DNA of 5,070 bases from an uncultured Alphaproteobacteria bacterium (GTDB lineage Bacteria; Pseudomonadota; Alphaproteobacteria; Micavibrionales; Micavibrionaceae): positions 1-5,070 of the forward strand of contig CAKTCH010000130.1 of assembly GCA_934538895.1 (NCBI GenBank), written 5' to 3'. Shown here piece by piece: positions 1 through 5,070 of this stretch. The translations under genes were made by a program, and so were the position numbers. Each line of letters opens with the position of its first letter. Position 1 is the first letter of the stretch. The notes under the pieces were generated by a model. It made no database searches, had not been told where the DNA came from, and saw nothing but the letters and a program-made list of their open reading frames with translations.

Positions 1-725
1 CGCACAACGACCACGCTGTAGAAACTGTAAATATTCTCGCCCGGTACCTCGCTCGGGCCCATCACACACCCGGCGATCTTGTCCACGCAGGCGGGGCAGT
101 TGACATTCTGCCACGTCACCGGATTGGCCGCGCTGTATACCGTGCCGGAAATCAAAAGGGAACGGGGATTGACCGTCGCCGCCAGTGGCGCGGGGTTGCC
201 CAGCAGTTTCTGGTTGATGGCGCGGCACACCGGCTCGCTGATCTGGTGCGCGGTCATGATGACTTCCTGATCGGCGCTGTTCGTCCATTCGATATTGATG
301 AAGCGCCCTATATACCAGCGCGGCGGCGGGTTGTCCGATATCTTGCGGACGGCCTGCACCGGCAGCGGGTTGATAATCACGCCGCCGCCCGCCGGGTGGA
401 AAACCTTGTGATGGTTGGGCGCGGTACTGAAGGCCGGTTCGTCGTCCGGCGTCACGAAATCGAGATCGTCAGGTTTGGAACCGCTATACATCATCTGGTC
501 GATGGCCTGTTTCAGCTGCATCGACGTCTGGATGATCTGCGCCGCCGCGATCTCGGTCCGTTCGGCGTTCAGCGCGCCTGTTTCGGTGGTGTCGTTCTGC
601 CGCGCGAGGATAAAGGTCAGCGCCCCGAACAACGCCACGGCGATCAGGATGTAAATCATCGCGTTCCCGGCCTGGGAATGGCGGCGGCGGGGCGGGATTC
701 CGGCTGATTTGCGGCTTGTGTTCAT
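1..725 (-). CDS. Pilin-like membrane-anchored protein of unknown function (3' end missing)
   Basis: I do not recognise the exact family. The frame is open from the start at 725 to the left edge, giving 241 codons with no stop; the C-terminus lies outside the window. Residues 1-20 are basic (RRR at 13-15) and end in QAG. A single hydrophobic helix follows at about 22-42, containing MIYILIAVALFGALTFILAR. This resembles the N-terminus of type IV pilins and pseudopilins, but lacks the usual glutamate five residues after the glycine, so prepilin processing is uncertain. The rest looks extracytoplasmic: a helical stretch at 51-80, then a region with four cysteines (167, 210, 213, 220), including a CPAC motif at 210-213. 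A second ATG lies immediately upstream at 728. The purine-rich AAGAGG abuts 728 and sits only three bases from 725, so I prefer 725. The gene is divergent from rmuC with about 36 bases between them. It could belong to a secretion or pilus cluster to the left; that is inference. Confidence 0.72.
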   Translation of the reverse strand, partial: MNTSRKSAGIPPRRRHSQAGNAMIYILIAVALFGALTFILARQNDTTETGALNAERTEIAAAQIIQTSMQLKQAIDQMMYSGSKPDDLDFVTPDDEPAFSTAPNHHKVFHPAGGGVIINPLPVQAVRKISDNPPPRWYIGRFINIEWTNSADQEVIMTAHQISEPVCRAINQKLLGNPAPLAATVNPRSLLISGTVYSAANPVTWQNVNCPACVDKIAGCVMGPSEVPGENIYSFYSVVVV

Positions 726-747
726 CATCCTCTTATCTTACACCAAT

Positions 748-754
748 AGAAGGG
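748..754 (+). promoter_or_regulatory. Ribosome binding site of rmuC
   Basis: The sequence AGAAGGG ends seven bases before ATG 762. This favours ATG 762 as the rmuC start over the in-frame TTG at 756, which would be only one base from the site. Confidence 0.65.
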
Positions 755-761
755 TTTGAAA

Positions 762-2039
762 ATGGCACAGGCGCAATTTACAGCTTTTCTGGAAACACTC
801 GACGTTCCCTCCCTCGCGATGGGTGCCGCGGGCGGCGTGGCGTTGACGCTCGTGCTGGCCGGGATCGCGCTGATCAGGCTGGAACGCGACCGCGCGGCCT
901 TGCGTGCCCGGATGGAGGCCGACCGGATCAACCGCGCCGAACTCGACGGCCTGTTCGCCCGCACCGCGCAGGAAGCCTTGCGCAACAGCAACGAACAATT
1001 CCTGCAACTGGCGCAGGAAAAATTGCGGCAGGCGCAGAACGATTCCGCCCACGATCTCGATAAACGCCACAAAGCCATCGAGCAAATGGTCAAGCCCGTG
1101 GGCGACCATTTGCAGCAATTAAACGCCGCCGTCGAACAGCTTAAGGGGACGGATACCGCCATCCGCGAGGACCTGCTCACCCTGCACCGCGAAACCGCGA
1201 AACTCTCGGGCGCGCTGCGCAGCCCGACCGCGCAGGGCAAATGGGGCGAATATATCCTTGAACGCCTGCTCGATAATTCCGGCCTGATGAAGGGTGTGCA
1301 TTACGAAACGCAGGTGTCGATCGATACGGGCGAAAGCCGGATGCGCCCCGACGTGGTGATCCGCCTGCAGGACGGCTTCAACATCGTCGTGGACGCCAAG
1401 GCCCCCGTCAACCAGTTCGCCGACCGCCTGCAGGAAGACATGCCCGAGGCCGAATATAAAAAACTGCTTTCCGACCTCGCCGCGCAGGTACGCGCCCATG
1501 TAAAGGCGCTCGGCGGCAAGAATTACTGGGAACAGCTGGAATCGCCCGATTTCGTCGTGCTGTTCCTGCCTTCCGAACATCTTTTCAGCGCCGCCCTGCG
1601 CGCCGATCCGGCGCTGGTCGATTATGCCGCCGACAACCGCATCGTCATCGCCTCGCCGACATTGATGATGGCGCTGCTGCGCGTCGTCGGCTTAAGCTGG
1701 CGTCAGGTGGAGCTGGCGCGCAACGCGCAGGATATCTCGGCGCTGGGCAGCGATCTTTACCAGCGGCTCTCGACCTTCGCGGGCCACCTTGAAAAGGCGG
1801 GCCGCGGGCTGGGGCAGGCGCTTGACGGTTATAACAAGGCCATGGGCTCGCTCGAACGCATGGTGCTCCCCGTGGCGCGCAAACTTAAGGACAAACATGT
1901 GCAGACGGGGGGTAAAACCCTCGACGATCCGGCCTATATTGAATCATTGCCGCGCGCGCTGACGGGCGCGCCCCTTGCGCCCGCGGAAACGGACATCAAT
2001 GATAACGAGGAGAGCCGCGAAACCCGGCTGATATCATGA
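762..2039 (+). CDS. rmuC: DNA recombination protein RmuC
   Basis: The 425-residue protein has the standard RmuC layout. A hydrophobic anchor lies at about residues 19-39. A charged, Q/E-rich probable coiled coil follows at about 40-150, and then the RmuC domain. That domain carries the PD-(D/E)xK nuclease-fold signature: GKWGE at 159-163, PDVVI at 196-200 (D197) and VVDAK at 209-213 (D211, K213). The tail after about 370 is polar and low in conservation. In E. coli, loss of RmuC raises inversion between short inverted repeats, and the protein is thought to act as a membrane-tethered nuclease limiting such rearrangements; the biochemical activity is poorly defined. ATG 762 was chosen for its AGAAGGG site. 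The stop overlaps the def start (ATGA, 2036-2039), implying co-transcription and translational coupling. It is intact, with no missing key residue. Confidence 0.95.
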   Translation: MAQAQFTAFLETLDVPSLAMGAAGGVALTLVLAGIALIRLERDRAALRARMEADRINRAELDGLFARTAQEALRNSNEQFLQLAQEKLRQAQNDSAHDLDKRHKAIEQMVKPVGDHLQQLNAAVEQLKGTDTAIREDLLTLHRETAKLSGALRSPTAQGKWGEYILERLLDNSGLMKGVHYETQVSIDTGESRMRPDVVIRLQDGFNIVVDAKAPVNQFADRLQEDMPEAEYKKLLSDLAAQVRAHVKALGGKNYWEQLESPDFVVLFLPSEHLFSAALRADPALVDYAADNRIVIASPTLMMALLRVVGLSWRQVELARNAQDISALGSDLYQRLSTFAGHLEKAGRGLGQALDGYNKAMGSLERMVLPVARKLKDKHVQTGGKTLDDPAYIESLPRALTGAPLAPAETDINDNEESRETRLIS

Positions 2040-2560
2040 CCAGTCCCTATACGATCATCAATATTCCTCATCCGACCCTGAAAGCGGTCGCGCAGCCTGT
2101 GACGCAGGTAACCGACGATCTGCGCCGCCAGCTCGACGCCATGCTCGAAACCATGTACGAGGCCAGCGGCATCGGCCTTGCCGCCAACCAGATCGACCGG
2201 CTGAACCGCGTTTTCGTGATGGACATGGCCCCGCGCGAGGGCGGCGATCCGCGCCCCGTCCATGTCATCAACCCGGAAATCGTCTGGCGTTCGGAAGACA
2301 GGAGCGTGCTGGAGGAAGGCTGTCTCTCCATCCCCGGCCAGTACGCGGAGGTGGAGCGTTCGGCCTCCGTGCGCCTGAAATATATCGATTACCACGGCAA
2401 TCCCGCCGAACTGCTGGCGGAAAACGCCATGTCGCACTGCGTCCAGCATGAACTCGACCACCTGAACGGCGTGCTGTTCATCGATCACATCTCGAAATTA
2501 AAACGCGACATGATTGTGCGCAGAATCGATAAAATGCGCAAAACGGGGCAGATATTGTAA
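2036..2560 (+). CDS. def: Peptide deformylase
   Basis: The protein removes the formyl group from the N-terminal methionine of nascent proteins at the ribosome exit, using a bound divalent metal (iron or zinc). All three family motifs are present in its 174 residues: GIGLAANQ at 45-52, EGCLSIP at 94-100 with metal ligand C96, and QHELDHLNG at 137-145 with metal ligands H138 and H142 and catalytic E139. Length is normal for the class. The start ATG overlaps the rmuC stop by four bases, so translation is probably coupled to rmuC. The stop codon TAA at 2558-2560 is the first three bases of a heptamer repeat array. The natural partner fmt normally follows directly; here a 410-base stretch holding a small gene separates them. 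The family assignment is certain. Confidence 0.98.
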   Translation: MTSPYTIINIPHPTLKAVAQPVTQVTDDLRRQLDAMLETMYEASGIGLAANQIDRLNRVFVMDMAPREGGDPRPVHVINPEIVWRSEDRSVLEEGCLSIPGQYAEVERSASVRLKYIDYHGNPAELLAENAMSHCVQHELDHLNGVLFIDHISKLKRDMIVRRIDKMRKTGQIL

Positions 2561-2586
2561 TCAGTAATCAGTAATCGGTTATCGGT
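2558..2586 (+). repeat. Left heptamer array (four units), inverted relative to the right array
   Basis: Four consecutive 7-base units of the form T(A/T)ATC(A/G)G run from 2558 to 2585: two identical units, then two variants. The first unit starts with the def stop codon. Bases 2573-2586 (AATCGGTTATCGGT) are a perfect 14-base inverted match to 2974-2987. The array ends directly at the GTG start of the four-helix-bundle gene. Confidence 0.9.
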
Positions 2587-2964
2587 GTGACAGTCGTGTT
2601 TGCAAAGACGGTAGAAGATCTGGATGTTTTCCAGCGGGCGTATACGCTCTCGCTGGCCGTTCATAAAGAAAGCCTGAATTTTCCAAAGATTGAACAATAT
2701 GCGCTGGCGGATCAATTGCGGCGGTCTTCAAAATCGGTTTGTGCGAATCTGGCTGAAGGATATTCCCGGCAACGCGCCTCATCGGCTGATTTTAGACGTT
2801 TTATAATGCTGGCAATCGGCTCAAGCGATGAAACGTCAATATGGCTCCGATACGCTTTTGATCTGGGCTATATAACGGAGGCGCAGAAAGACCGGTGGCG
2901 AGAAGAATACCGCATTGTGTCGCGCATGATGCAGTCGCTTTATACCAGAATTTCTGATAACTGA
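2587..2964 (+). CDS. Four-helix-bundle protein, S23 / 23S rRNA-intervening-sequence family
   Basis: The 125-residue protein matches the small family first seen inside intervening sequences of 23S rRNA genes and common as stand-alone genes. Visible hallmarks are the N-terminal VEDLDVFQRAY (9-19), FPKIEQYALADQLRRSS (32-48), the signature SVCANLAEG (50-58), and later amphipathic helices at about 65-93 and 97-121. Its length is typical. Family structures form five-fold ring oligomers with a basic surface, and the relative Avd works with diversity-generating retroelements, but the cellular role of stand-alone members is unknown. The start is GTG 2587, with GTG 2596 as the alternative; a stop at 2572 is in frame upstream, so the start cannot be further out. 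No clear Shine-Dalgarno site precedes either. The last two sense codons and the stop are made by the right-hand repeat. The stop is six bases before the fmt ATG, so it probably shares the def-fmt transcript. Confidence 0.88.
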   Translation: MTVVFAKTVEDLDVFQRAYTLSLAVHKESLNFPKIEQYALADQLRRSSKSVCANLAEGYSRQRASSADFRRFIMLAIGSSDETSIWLRYAFDLGYITEAQKDRWREEYRIVSRMMQSLYTRISDN

Positions 2965-2988
2965 TAACCGATGACCGATAACCGATTG
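2954..2988 (-). repeat. Right heptamer array (five units), inverted relative to the left array
   Basis: Five consecutive units read C(C/T)GAT(A/T/G)(A/G) on the plus strand, the reverse complement of the left-array unit. Bases 2974-2987 pair perfectly with 2573-2586. The array overlaps three coding signals: the last codons and stop (2962-2964) of the four-helix-bundle gene, the fmt ATG (2971-2973), and the first fmt codons. Confidence 0.9.
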
Positions 2989-3927
2989 AAAATCATCTTC
3001 ATGGGCACACCCGATTTCGCGGTGCCCGCGCTGGAGCGGCTTATAGACAGCCGCCATGAAGTCGTCGCCGCCTATGCGCAGCCGCCGCGCCCCAAGGGCC
3101 GCGGCCAGCAGGTGCAGAATGCCCCCGTGCATGAAGTGGCTGCCCGCCACGGCATTCCCGTTTTCACACCCCGCTCTTTGAAGAAGGATGAAGAAGCCAG
3201 ACGGCAATTCCTGCTGCTGAACGCCGACGTGGCGGTGGTCGCGGCCTATGGCCTGATCCTGCCCGGCGATGTTCTCGCGGGGCCGCGCTTCGGCTGCCTG
3301 AATATTCATGGTTCCCTGTTGCCGCGCTGGCGCGGGGCGTCCCCCATCCAGCACGCCATCTGGAAAGGCGACCGTGAAAGCGGCAATTGCATCATGAAGA
3401 TGGAGGAAGGGCTGGATACCGGCCCCGTCATCTCCCGCCGTGCCGTGCCCATCCGCGCGGAAACCACCGCCGCCAGCCTTTACGCCGAACTGGCGGCGCT
3501 GGGGGCGGCCATGATTCATGAGGTGATCGACGATATCGCCGCCCGTAACGCCCTGCCGCCGTTGACGCCGCAGGACGATACATGCGCCACCTATGCGCCG
3601 ATGCTGAAAAAGGAAGACGGGCTGATCGACTGGAACCAGAGCGCCGGCGCGATCGATTGCCAGATACGCGGCCTCAATCCCTGGCCGGGCGTGTTCACTT
3701 CCAACGGCAAGGGCCATCGCCTGAAAGTGCTGGAAGCCGCCCCTGCCGCCGAAACCGCGACGCTGGCCCCCGGCACGATCTTTGGCAAGGGGCTGGTCGC
3801 GTGCGGCAACGGCACCGCGCTGAAGCTGGTGAAGGTGCAGCCCGACAATGCCAGGCCGATGGATATCGCCAGCGCCTTGAATGGCCGCTATATCAGTGAA
3901 GGAATGGTCCTGGGGTCGTCCGTCTGA
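2971..3927 (+). CDS. fmt: Methionyl-tRNA formyltransferase
   Basis: The protein transfers a formyl group from 10-formyltetrahydrofolate to methionyl initiator tRNA, the substrate-side partner of Def. It has 318 residues, a normal length. The N-terminal formyltransferase domain (about 6-190) begins LKIIFMGTPDFAVP and includes NIHGSLLPRWRGASPIQ at 111-127 and the DTGPV element at 149-153. The catalytic triad seen in E. coli as Asn-His-Asp corresponds to N111, H113 and D149. The C-terminal tRNA-binding domain (about 205-318) carries ATYAPMLKKEDGLIDW at 206-221 and GLNPWPGVF at 234-242. The assigned ATG and residues 1-6 are encoded by the right heptamer array; family similarity begins at about residue 6. 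TTG 2986 is an in-frame alternative. No Shine-Dalgarno site is visible, so reinitiation after the stop six bases upstream is likely. Its last 40 bases overlap the end of a convergent gene. Confidence 0.97.
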   Translation: MTDNRLKIIFMGTPDFAVPALERLIDSRHEVVAAYAQPPRPKGRGQQVQNAPVHEVAARHGIPVFTPRSLKKDEEARRQFLLLNADVAVVAAYGLILPGDVLAGPRFGCLNIHGSLLPRWRGASPIQHAIWKGDRESGNCIMKMEEGLDTGPVISRRAVPIRAETTAASLYAELAALGAAMIHEVIDDIAARNALPPLTPQDDTCATYAPMLKKEDGLIDWNQSAGAIDCQIRGLNPWPGVFTSNGKGHRLKVLEAAPAAETATLAPGTIFGKGLVACGNGTALKLVKVQPDNARPMDIASALNGRYISEGMVLGSSV

Positions 3928-4676
3928 TACGTGCGGCGCAGCCAGTTTTTTAAATGCTGGCAACTCGGCACGTCGGCGGCGTCGGCGATACGGATGTTTT
4001 TATTCCGCGCCAGCCTCTCTATATCCTGTCCCCCGGCGATGTCGGGGAACAATGAAAGCACCGACAGGAACGTCCGCATAAATCCAGGGCCGTGCCATAC
4101 CCATTTATCGCCGTTGACCTGATCGTTCAGCAAATGTGCGAATTCATGTATCAGCGTTGAAAGATGGGGGTGGTACATCCTGATCTCGCTTTTATCCAGA
4201 ATGGCCTCGGCCTTGTATTGTTTTCTGGCGTCCGGGCGGTAGGAAACTTCCGGCGCTTTCATATTGAATATCGCCGCCAGCGCACCTGTGACCTTCTTCA
4301 TCTCATCAAGATCGAGCGGGCGGCTGAGAAACTGGAAATCATCCTGCCATCTGTAAACATCGTTCGCCTGCGAATCGCAAAAGAAACGGCTGTGTACCGG
4401 TGGACCTTCCTCGCGGCACCGCGCGAAGACATTCCGTGCTTTCCGCTCGGTTTCGACATTGCGGTAGAAACATAAAATACTTTCATCCGGCGCGATCCAG
4501 CCGACGGCATAACGCCCTTGTACCGGATAAGGTTTCTTCCCGATCTTGCCGGTAACCAGCCGCGCCCCGCTTAAGGGATGCGTATGTTCCTGAAACAGGG
4601 GCAAATGCACCCCCGGATAAAGACTACGGCGGCGCTGGCGGAACGTTTCCGTCAAGCCGCCTTTGGAAAAGGCCAT
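3888..4676 (-). CDS. Predicted zinc metallopeptidase with HExxH motif
   Basis: I do not recognise the exact family. Of 262 residues, the clearest part is STLIHEFAHLL at 173-183, with HEFAH at 177-181. HGPGF at 195-199 supplies a probable third metal ligand, H195, fourteen residues after H181. This HExxH plus HGxxF spacing resembles SprT-like and related putative metallohydrolase families (the layout also recalls TIGR04338), so a zinc-dependent peptidase is likely; substrate unknown. The preceding AEAILDKSEIRMY (156-168) looks like the beta strand that usually runs before such a helix. The N-terminal half (about 1-120) has no motif I know. There is no signal peptide or membrane segment, so it is probably cytoplasmic. 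ATG 4676 has a weak purine-rich AGAGAG about nine bases upstream. The gene converges on fmt, overlaps it by 40 bases, and separates fmt from truA on the opposite strand. Confidence 0.8.
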   Translation of the reverse strand: MAFSKGGLTETFRQRRRSLYPGVHLPLFQEHTHPLSGARLVTGKIGKKPYPVQGRYAVGWIAPDESILCFYRNVETERKARNVFARCREEGPPVHSRFFCDSQANDVYRWQDDFQFLSRPLDLDEMKKVTGALAAIFNMKAPEVSYRPDARKQYKAEAILDKSEIRMYHPHLSTLIHEFAHLLNDQVNGDKWVWHGPGFMRTFLSVLSLFPDIAGGQDIERLARNKNIRIADAADVPSCQHLKNWLRRTYQTDDPRTIPSLI

Positions 4677-4761
4677 GCAGTCATACTCTCTGTTATCTTG
4701 TTCGAATGCCTGTTTTTAAGAATCCCTGTCGCGGGACCGGCAATGCGCTTATTTGCAGGTG

Positions 4762-4791
4762 ATAGTAAACCCGTTTTCTTCCCTTGCTCAA
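4762..4791 (-). promoter_or_regulatory. Possible promoter of the metallopeptidase gene
   Basis: On the minus strand, TTGAGC (4786-4791) and TACTAT (4762-4767) are separated by 18 bases, each matching four of six positions of the sigma-70 consensus. It lies about 85 bases upstream of ATG 4676 in the only intergenic space available. This is a weak call from pattern alone. Confidence 0.3.
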
Positions 4792-4812
4792 GCATGTAAA
4801 ACGCGCTATTTC
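4784..4812 (+). promoter_or_regulatory. Possible weak promoter of truA
   Basis: TTGCTC (4784-4789) and TATTTC (4807-4812) are spaced by 17 bases but match only three of six consensus positions each. If real, transcription would start at or next to the truA ATG at 4819, giving a leaderless message. That would agree with the absence of a Shine-Dalgarno site before truA. The -35 box overlaps that of the possible divergent promoter on the other strand. Confidence 0.2.
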
Positions 4813-4818
4813 CCGCCT

Positions 4819-5070
4819 ATGACAATTCAGCGCTGGAAAATTACAGTCGAATATGATGGCCGCCCGTTCGCGGGCTGGCAGCGTCAGGAGGCCGGCATTC
4901 CTACGGTTCAATATGCCGTCGAGCAGGCCATCCGTAAATTCTGTCAGCAGGACATAACCGTTCATGTCGCGGGCCGCACCGACGCGGGCGTTCATGGCCG
5001 CGGCCAGGTCGCGCATTTCGATCTCGATTACGGCGACCGCAGATTGACGGGGTACGATCTCGCCAAGGCC
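4819..5070 (+). CDS. truA: tRNA pseudouridine synthase A (5' part, cut by window edge)
   Basis: TruA converts uridines 38-40 in the anticodon arm of many tRNAs to pseudouridine. The first 84 codons are visible. The N-terminus ITVEYDGRPFAGWQRQ (8-23) is the family's opening strand. TVQYAVEQAI (29-38) follows, and AGRTDAGVHGRGQVAHF (51-67) holds the catalytic aspartate, D55 (D60 in E. coli). ATG 4819 is the only plausible start: no in-frame ATG, GTG or TTG lies in the roughly 35 bases upstream, and family similarity begins within the first ten residues. No Shine-Dalgarno site precedes it. truA commonly follows fmt directly in alphaproteobacteria; here a minus-strand gene lies between, so truA must have its own promoter or depend on long read-through from fmt. 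The remainder, including the C-terminal half of the synthase, lies beyond the window. Confidence 0.96.
   Translation, partial: MTIQRWKITVEYDGRPFAGWQRQEAGIPTVQYAVEQAIRKFCQQDITVHVAGRTDAGVHGRGQVAHFDLDYGDRRLTGYDLAKA

Larger units (their letters stand above)
2558..2988 (+). mobile_element. Putative repeat-bounded cassette carrying a four-helix-bundle gene
   Basis: A single short gene is bounded on both sides by arrays of the same degenerate heptamer in opposite orientation. The whole sits between def and fmt, which are normally adjacent. The interior is visibly AT-richer in its codon choices (ATA, TTT, AAA, AAT, CGA) than def and fmt, whose third positions are mostly G or C. No transposase, integrase or reverse transcriptase is encoded, so any mobility would need a protein supplied from elsewhere. 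No clear target-site duplication is seen outside the arrays. Calling it mobile is inference from layout and composition. Confidence 0.45.

Noticed and set aside
246..707. Plus-strand frame of 153 codons
   Set aside because: It is rich in arginine, histidine and glycine with no motif, and is antisense to the pilin-like gene, whose frame is open over the whole left region with a sensible membrane anchor.
709..739. Candidate sigma-70 promoter for rmuC (TTGCGG and TATCTT)
   Set aside because: The spacing of 19 bases and the poor match make it no better than chance; a promoter probably exists in this area but cannot be placed.
725..1240. Minus-strand frame opposite rmuC
   Set aside because: It is low-complexity serine, arginine and alanine sequence antisense to the well-supported rmuC; a shadow frame.
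2587..2964. Accessory protein (Avd) of a diversity-generating retroelement
   Set aside because: Avd is a relative of this family, but no reverse transcriptase, template repeat or variable repeat is present, and the flanking repeats are 7-base tandems rather than a TR/VR pair.
2587..2964. Intervening sequence within a 23S rRNA gene
   Set aside because: The neighbours are the coding genes def and fmt; no rRNA sequence flanks the gene.
3946..3962. Possible terminator hairpin after fmt (GCCAG and CTGGC around a T-rich loop)
   Set aside because: The stem is only five base pairs, the T-run is in the loop rather than after the stem, and the bases encode the metallopeptidase C-terminal region.
2836..3963. 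Long minus-strand frame of 375 codons
   Set aside because: It is antisense to nearly all of fmt, has no recognisable domain, and reflects GC-rich codon bias; fmt on the plus strand is unmistakable.

Overview
The window looks like a piece of a GC-rich proteobacterial chromosome. It is most likely from an alphaproteobacterium, judging by the order rmuC, def, fmt, truA, the GC-biased third codon positions and the style of the Fmt, Def and TruA sequences. No species can be named from the sequence alone. No tRNA, rRNA, CRISPR array or recognisable transposase is present, and no gene-free stretch exceeds about 150 bases.

Layout: (1) The left edge to 725, minus strand, holds the first 241 codons of a gene for a membrane-anchored, pilin-like protein of unknown function, cut by the window edge. 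(2) After a 36-base divergent gap, the plus strand carries rmuC (762-2039), then def (2036-2560), which overlaps rmuC by four bases. (3) A small four-helix-bundle gene (S23/23S-intervening-sequence family, 2587-2964) lies between arrays of a degenerate 7-base repeat that face each other as inverted repeats. (4) fmt (2971-3927) follows; its start codon lies inside the right-hand array. (5) A minus-strand gene for a predicted HExxH zinc metallopeptidase (3888-4676) converges on fmt and overlaps its last 40 bases. (6) A 142-base divergent gap leads to truA (4819 to the right edge, 84 codons visible).

Def and Fmt act on the two ends of one cycle. Fmt formylates the methionine on initiator tRNA, and Def removes the formyl group from nascent proteins. 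TruA modifies tRNA anticodon arms, so def-fmt-truA is a translation housekeeping cluster, with the DNA-maintenance gene rmuC upstream. This cluster appears to have been interrupted twice: once on the same strand by the repeat-flanked four-helix-bundle cassette, and once on the opposite strand by the metallopeptidase gene.

The most notable observation is the cassette. Its left heptamer array contains the def stop codon. Its right array contains the cassette gene's last two sense codons and stop, and the fmt start codon with the first five or so fmt codons. It therefore fits the def/fmt junction almost without a scar, which suggests a small non-autonomous mobile unit whose ends supply start and stop codons.
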